This document shows positions 61,287 to 64,000 of a stretch of 64,000 nucleotides of DNA, one piece after another (within the stretch, counting starts at the first letter, position 1; each line of letters opens with the position of its first letter). Source of the DNA: Closterium sp. Naga37s-1. Its lineage: Eukaryota > Streptophyta > Zygnematophyceae > Desmidiales > Closteriaceae. The DNA lies in NCBI GenBank assembly GCA_947471745.1, contig CANJKZ010000142.1, positions 2,142,501-2,206,500 of the forward strand, in the 5' to 3' direction. A program made the position numbers and the translations under genes. The notes below the pieces were generated by a model. The model ran no database searches. It saw only the letters and a program-made list of their open reading frames with translations, and was not told the origin of the DNA.

Positions 61287-63913
61287 CTCAGGACGTCACG
61301 TTTGACGAGTCGGTTCCCTTCTACCGTCTCTTCCCGTACCACGCTGCCCCTCTCCCCCCTTCGCCGCTCTTCCTCACTCCAGGTCCCCCTCCAGTAGACC
61401 CCTTCCCCCCTCAGGGTCCTGCTCCCTCAGGTGTGTCTCAGGTAGACCCACTCCCCTTGGCTGAGCCTGTCGAAGTCACTGTCGACTCTGGTGCTGCTGG
61501 GGGTGGTGCTGCTAGGGGTGCTGCGTCTGGGGGTGCTGAGCCTGCGGGTGCGGAGCCTGGGGGTGCTGAGCCTGAGCGTGCGGAGCCTGGGGGTGCTGAG
61601 CCTGAGAGTGCGGAGCCTGGGGGTGCTGAGCCTGAGAGTGCGGAGCCTGGGGGTGCTGAGTCTGAGGTTGCGGAGCTTGGGGGTGCTGAGTCTAAGGGTG
61701 CGGAGCCTAGGGGTGCTGAGCCTAGGGGTACTGCGTCTGCCGGAGGTCCTGCTGGTGCCTCGCCACGGCAGTCTCGCCGGCGGGAGCCTCTCTCACCGCG
61801 GCAGCTGCGCGAGTGGTTTGCTCGGCGCACACGCCTTAGGAGTGGCGCTGCTGGAGCTGGAGGCCCTGTCACTGGAGGCACTGGAGCTGGAGGCAATGGA
61901 GTTACTAAACCTGGAGGTGCTGGAGTTTCTGGTGGAGCTAGAGATGCTGGTGGTACTGGCGCTGCTGGTCCCGGAGGTGCTCGTACTGGAGGTACTAGAG
62001 CTGTCGGAGCTGGTGGTGCTGCAGGCACTGGAGCTGGAGACCCTGGAGCTGGAGGCGCTGGAGCTGGAGGCACTGGAGCTGGAGGTGCCGGCACTGGAGG
62101 TGCTGGGGCTGTAGGCACTGGAGCTGGAGGCGCTGGAGCTGGAGGCACTGGAGCTGGAGGTGCTGGCACTAGAGGTGCTAGAGCTGGAGGCATTGGAGCT
62201 GGAGGCACTGGAGCTGGAGGCACTGGAGCTGGAGGTGGTGGCGCTGGAGGTGCTGGAGCTGGTGGCACTGGAGTTGGAGGCACTGGAGCTGGAGACCCTG
62301 GAGCTGGAGGTGCTAGCGCTGGGGGTGCTGGAGCTGGCGGTACTGGTGCAGGAGGCATTGTGCAACGGCGACCGTTTTTCGCTCCGCCGCCGCCGTCGTC
62401 TCTGCCGCCACCTGACTCGGTACTTCGCCAGGTTCTTAGTCTCCCGTCTTCTACTGGCCTTACTCCTCCCTTACTGTGTCCACCGCCTGACCAGCCGCAG
62501 CCGCAGTTACCGCCAGACTCCCCACTGCCTGCTCCTTATCCTTACCCTGAGTAGACAGACTCTCTTACAGAGCGTCGTGAGCCCGAGTCTCGTCTTGCCT
62601 CGCCTGTTCACGCTGTTCGCACTGGTCGCCGTGTTCCTCGTCAGCGTCCTCCTCCTGTCCCTGGCACGCACATTATGGCACTTCGTCCTTCCTCTGTTCC
62701 ACAGCGTGTCCCTCTGCCGTCTCCTCCGGCGTCCTCTCTTCCTGACGGTCCGGACCCTGAGTCTGACTTAGTTCGTGCTGCCAGTCCTACTGTCACACGT
62801 CTTCTAGCCACTGTTGTCACTGACCCTTCGTTTGAGTCCGCTGCTGCGTCTGCCCTAGTTGCTGAGCTTGTTGACTTTGCTGCCGCCTGTCGTCTCGACT
62901 ACGCCGCTAGTCTTGTTGCTGAGTCTGAGTCTGACTGTCCTCCGTCCGTCGGGGGTGCGTGTGATCTTGGCACGGACGTCCTTGAGGACAGGCAGGAGGA
63001 CTTTGAGTGTCTTGCAGCTGCTGTACCACATCTCGTGGCCATGCTGCCTGCACCTGAGGGAGACCCGGATGCATCAGGCATCCTGACCCCGCGCTCTTAT
63101 GCAGAGGCGATTACGGGTCCCTACTCCTCTCAGTGGCAGACAGCCATGGATGCAGAGATGGCATCCTGGAAGTCCACAGGCACTTACGTTGACGCAGTTC
63201 CCCCTCCTGGGGCGAACATAGTCGATGGGATGTGGATTTTCAGGGTGAAGCGGCCGCCGGGTTCTCCGCCTGTCTTCAAGGCTCGTTACGTTGCACGAGG
63301 CTTTAGTCAGCGACAGGGAGTTGACTTCTTCCAGACCTTCTCCTCTACCCCGAAGATGACCACTCTTCGGGTGTTGCTGCACGTCGCCGCTCAGCATGAC
63401 TACGAGCTTCACTCTCTTGACTTCAGCACAACTCTCTTACGGGGCAGCCTGCACGAGGAGATCTGGCTGCGCCGCCTACCTGGCTTCACTGGGTCGTTTC
63501 CTGCAGGTACTTAGTGGAGCCTCCGGCGGCCAGTCTACGACGCGAGTGACACGACACACTGAGGACGACGCTTGCGGCTCCGGGGTTTGCTCCTTCCACT
63601 GCTGACCCGTCGCTGTTTCTGCGCACCGACACTTCGTTGCCGCCGTTCTACATCCTCGTGTACGTCAACGACTTGGTTTTGGCCACTGCTGACACTGAGG
63701 CACTGGCCCTTGTGAAGTCAGAGCTGCAGAAGAGACACACGTGCATAGACCTGGGTGAGCTGCGCAGCTATCTTGGCTTGCAGATCACCCGGGACAGAGC
63801 ACGGCGCACCATCACCCTGACTCAGTCACACATGGTGCACCAGGTCCTTCAGCGCTTCGGCTTCCGGTACTCCTCGCCACAGTCCACTCCTCTGCCTACC
63901 GGTCACTCGCTCT
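61287..63913 (+). pseudogene. E8 integrase end, linker and RT (integrase deleted, YVDD mutated)
   Basis: ADPS of protease joins QDVTFDESV of the integrase C-terminus through shared CCCTC, removing about 1.3 kb that includes the whole catalytic core. The linker has GGAEPESAEP-type pentapeptides (61490-61740), REPLSPRQLREWFARR and long Gly/Ala repeats to 62360. TAG at 62552-62554. RT starts near 63090 and has LDFSTTLLRG. TAG at 63512-63514 (CAG in relatives) comes with a small deletion. Then YVNDLVLATAD, where the second catalytic Asp pair reads ND (Asn codon 63667-63669). Homology stops at about 63914. Confidence 0.82.
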
Positions 63914-64000
63914 CACGGACGGGAACGTAAAGTGACCGTTGCTATCCGTGCGAACGTTTTGTTGCTCTCGAAATGTCCCGCGTATGGTACGTCATGAAAC
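63914..64000. other. Unidentified sequence abutting E8
   Basis: Copia RT homology ends after CACTCGCTCTCA. The last 87 bases are unrelated to any other part of the window. They may be the start of another insertion or a truncation boundary. Confidence 0.4.

Overview
This window is eukaryotic, very GC-rich and almost entirely transposable-element DNA. Nothing bacterial or phage-like was seen. One spliced host gene (44958-49965, nine exons, all phases closing) resembles, from memory, the plant family of 'uncharacterized protein At3g49140'. The chromodomain Ty3 fragment and the many Ty1/copia elements primed at a TGGTATCAGAGC-type site also fit the green lineage. A streptophyte alga (Closterium-like) is my guess; the species is not fixed by the sequence.

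Layout. 1-2542: G-rich, low-complexity DNA with no recognisable gene. 2543-4015: decayed copia remnant (E0). 4016-17198: an old short-LTR copia element (E1), split by a young long-LTR copia element (E2, 5127-12518, target duplication GTAGC). 17199-18340: purine-rich DNA. 18340-23810: a mosaic of antisense copia pieces and the 3' end of a Ty3/gypsy chromovirus. 24000-30416: 5' part of copia E3, carrying an antisense solo LTR. 30417-31021 plus 38334-39627: antisense E2-family fragment (E2'), split by a nearly complete copia element, E4 (31022-38328, duplication CACGT). 39628-43016: 3' part of copia E5. 43017-51455: the host island, with the spliced gene, a 26-bp perfect hairpin, a minisatellite and two TIR-flanked segments. 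51456-63914: a nested stack in which copia E8 was split by a 375-bp TRIM-like element (T1), next to a 1.57-kb non-autonomous element with identical LTRs (E6), while T1 was split by a young gag-less, RT-less copia derivative (E7).

The short-LTR copia elements (E1, E3, E4, E5, E7, E8) share one plan. It is a 127-143 bp LTR, a TGGTATCAGAGC-like PBS, an element-specific GC-rich repeated leader, Gag with a Gly-rich tail and an unusual Cys/His finger, protease (DSGAS), integrase, a long Gly/Ala/Pro repeat linker, reverse transcriptase (YVDD), RNase H, a conserved 3' UTR and a polypurine tract in a small hairpin. E2 belongs to a different copia family with LTRs of about 1 kb and a classical zinc knuckle. 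LTR divergences I counted by eye agree with the nesting order: E1 about 5%, T1 3.5%, E4 1.5%, E2 about 1%, E7 under 1%, E6 zero.

The most interesting object is T1, a miniature LTR retroelement whose LTR/PBS junction carries sequence resembling both halves of a tRNA gene, with A-box-like and B-box motifs. E6 and E7 suggest recent trans-mobilisation, and premature stops in the coding relics are overwhelmingly TAG.
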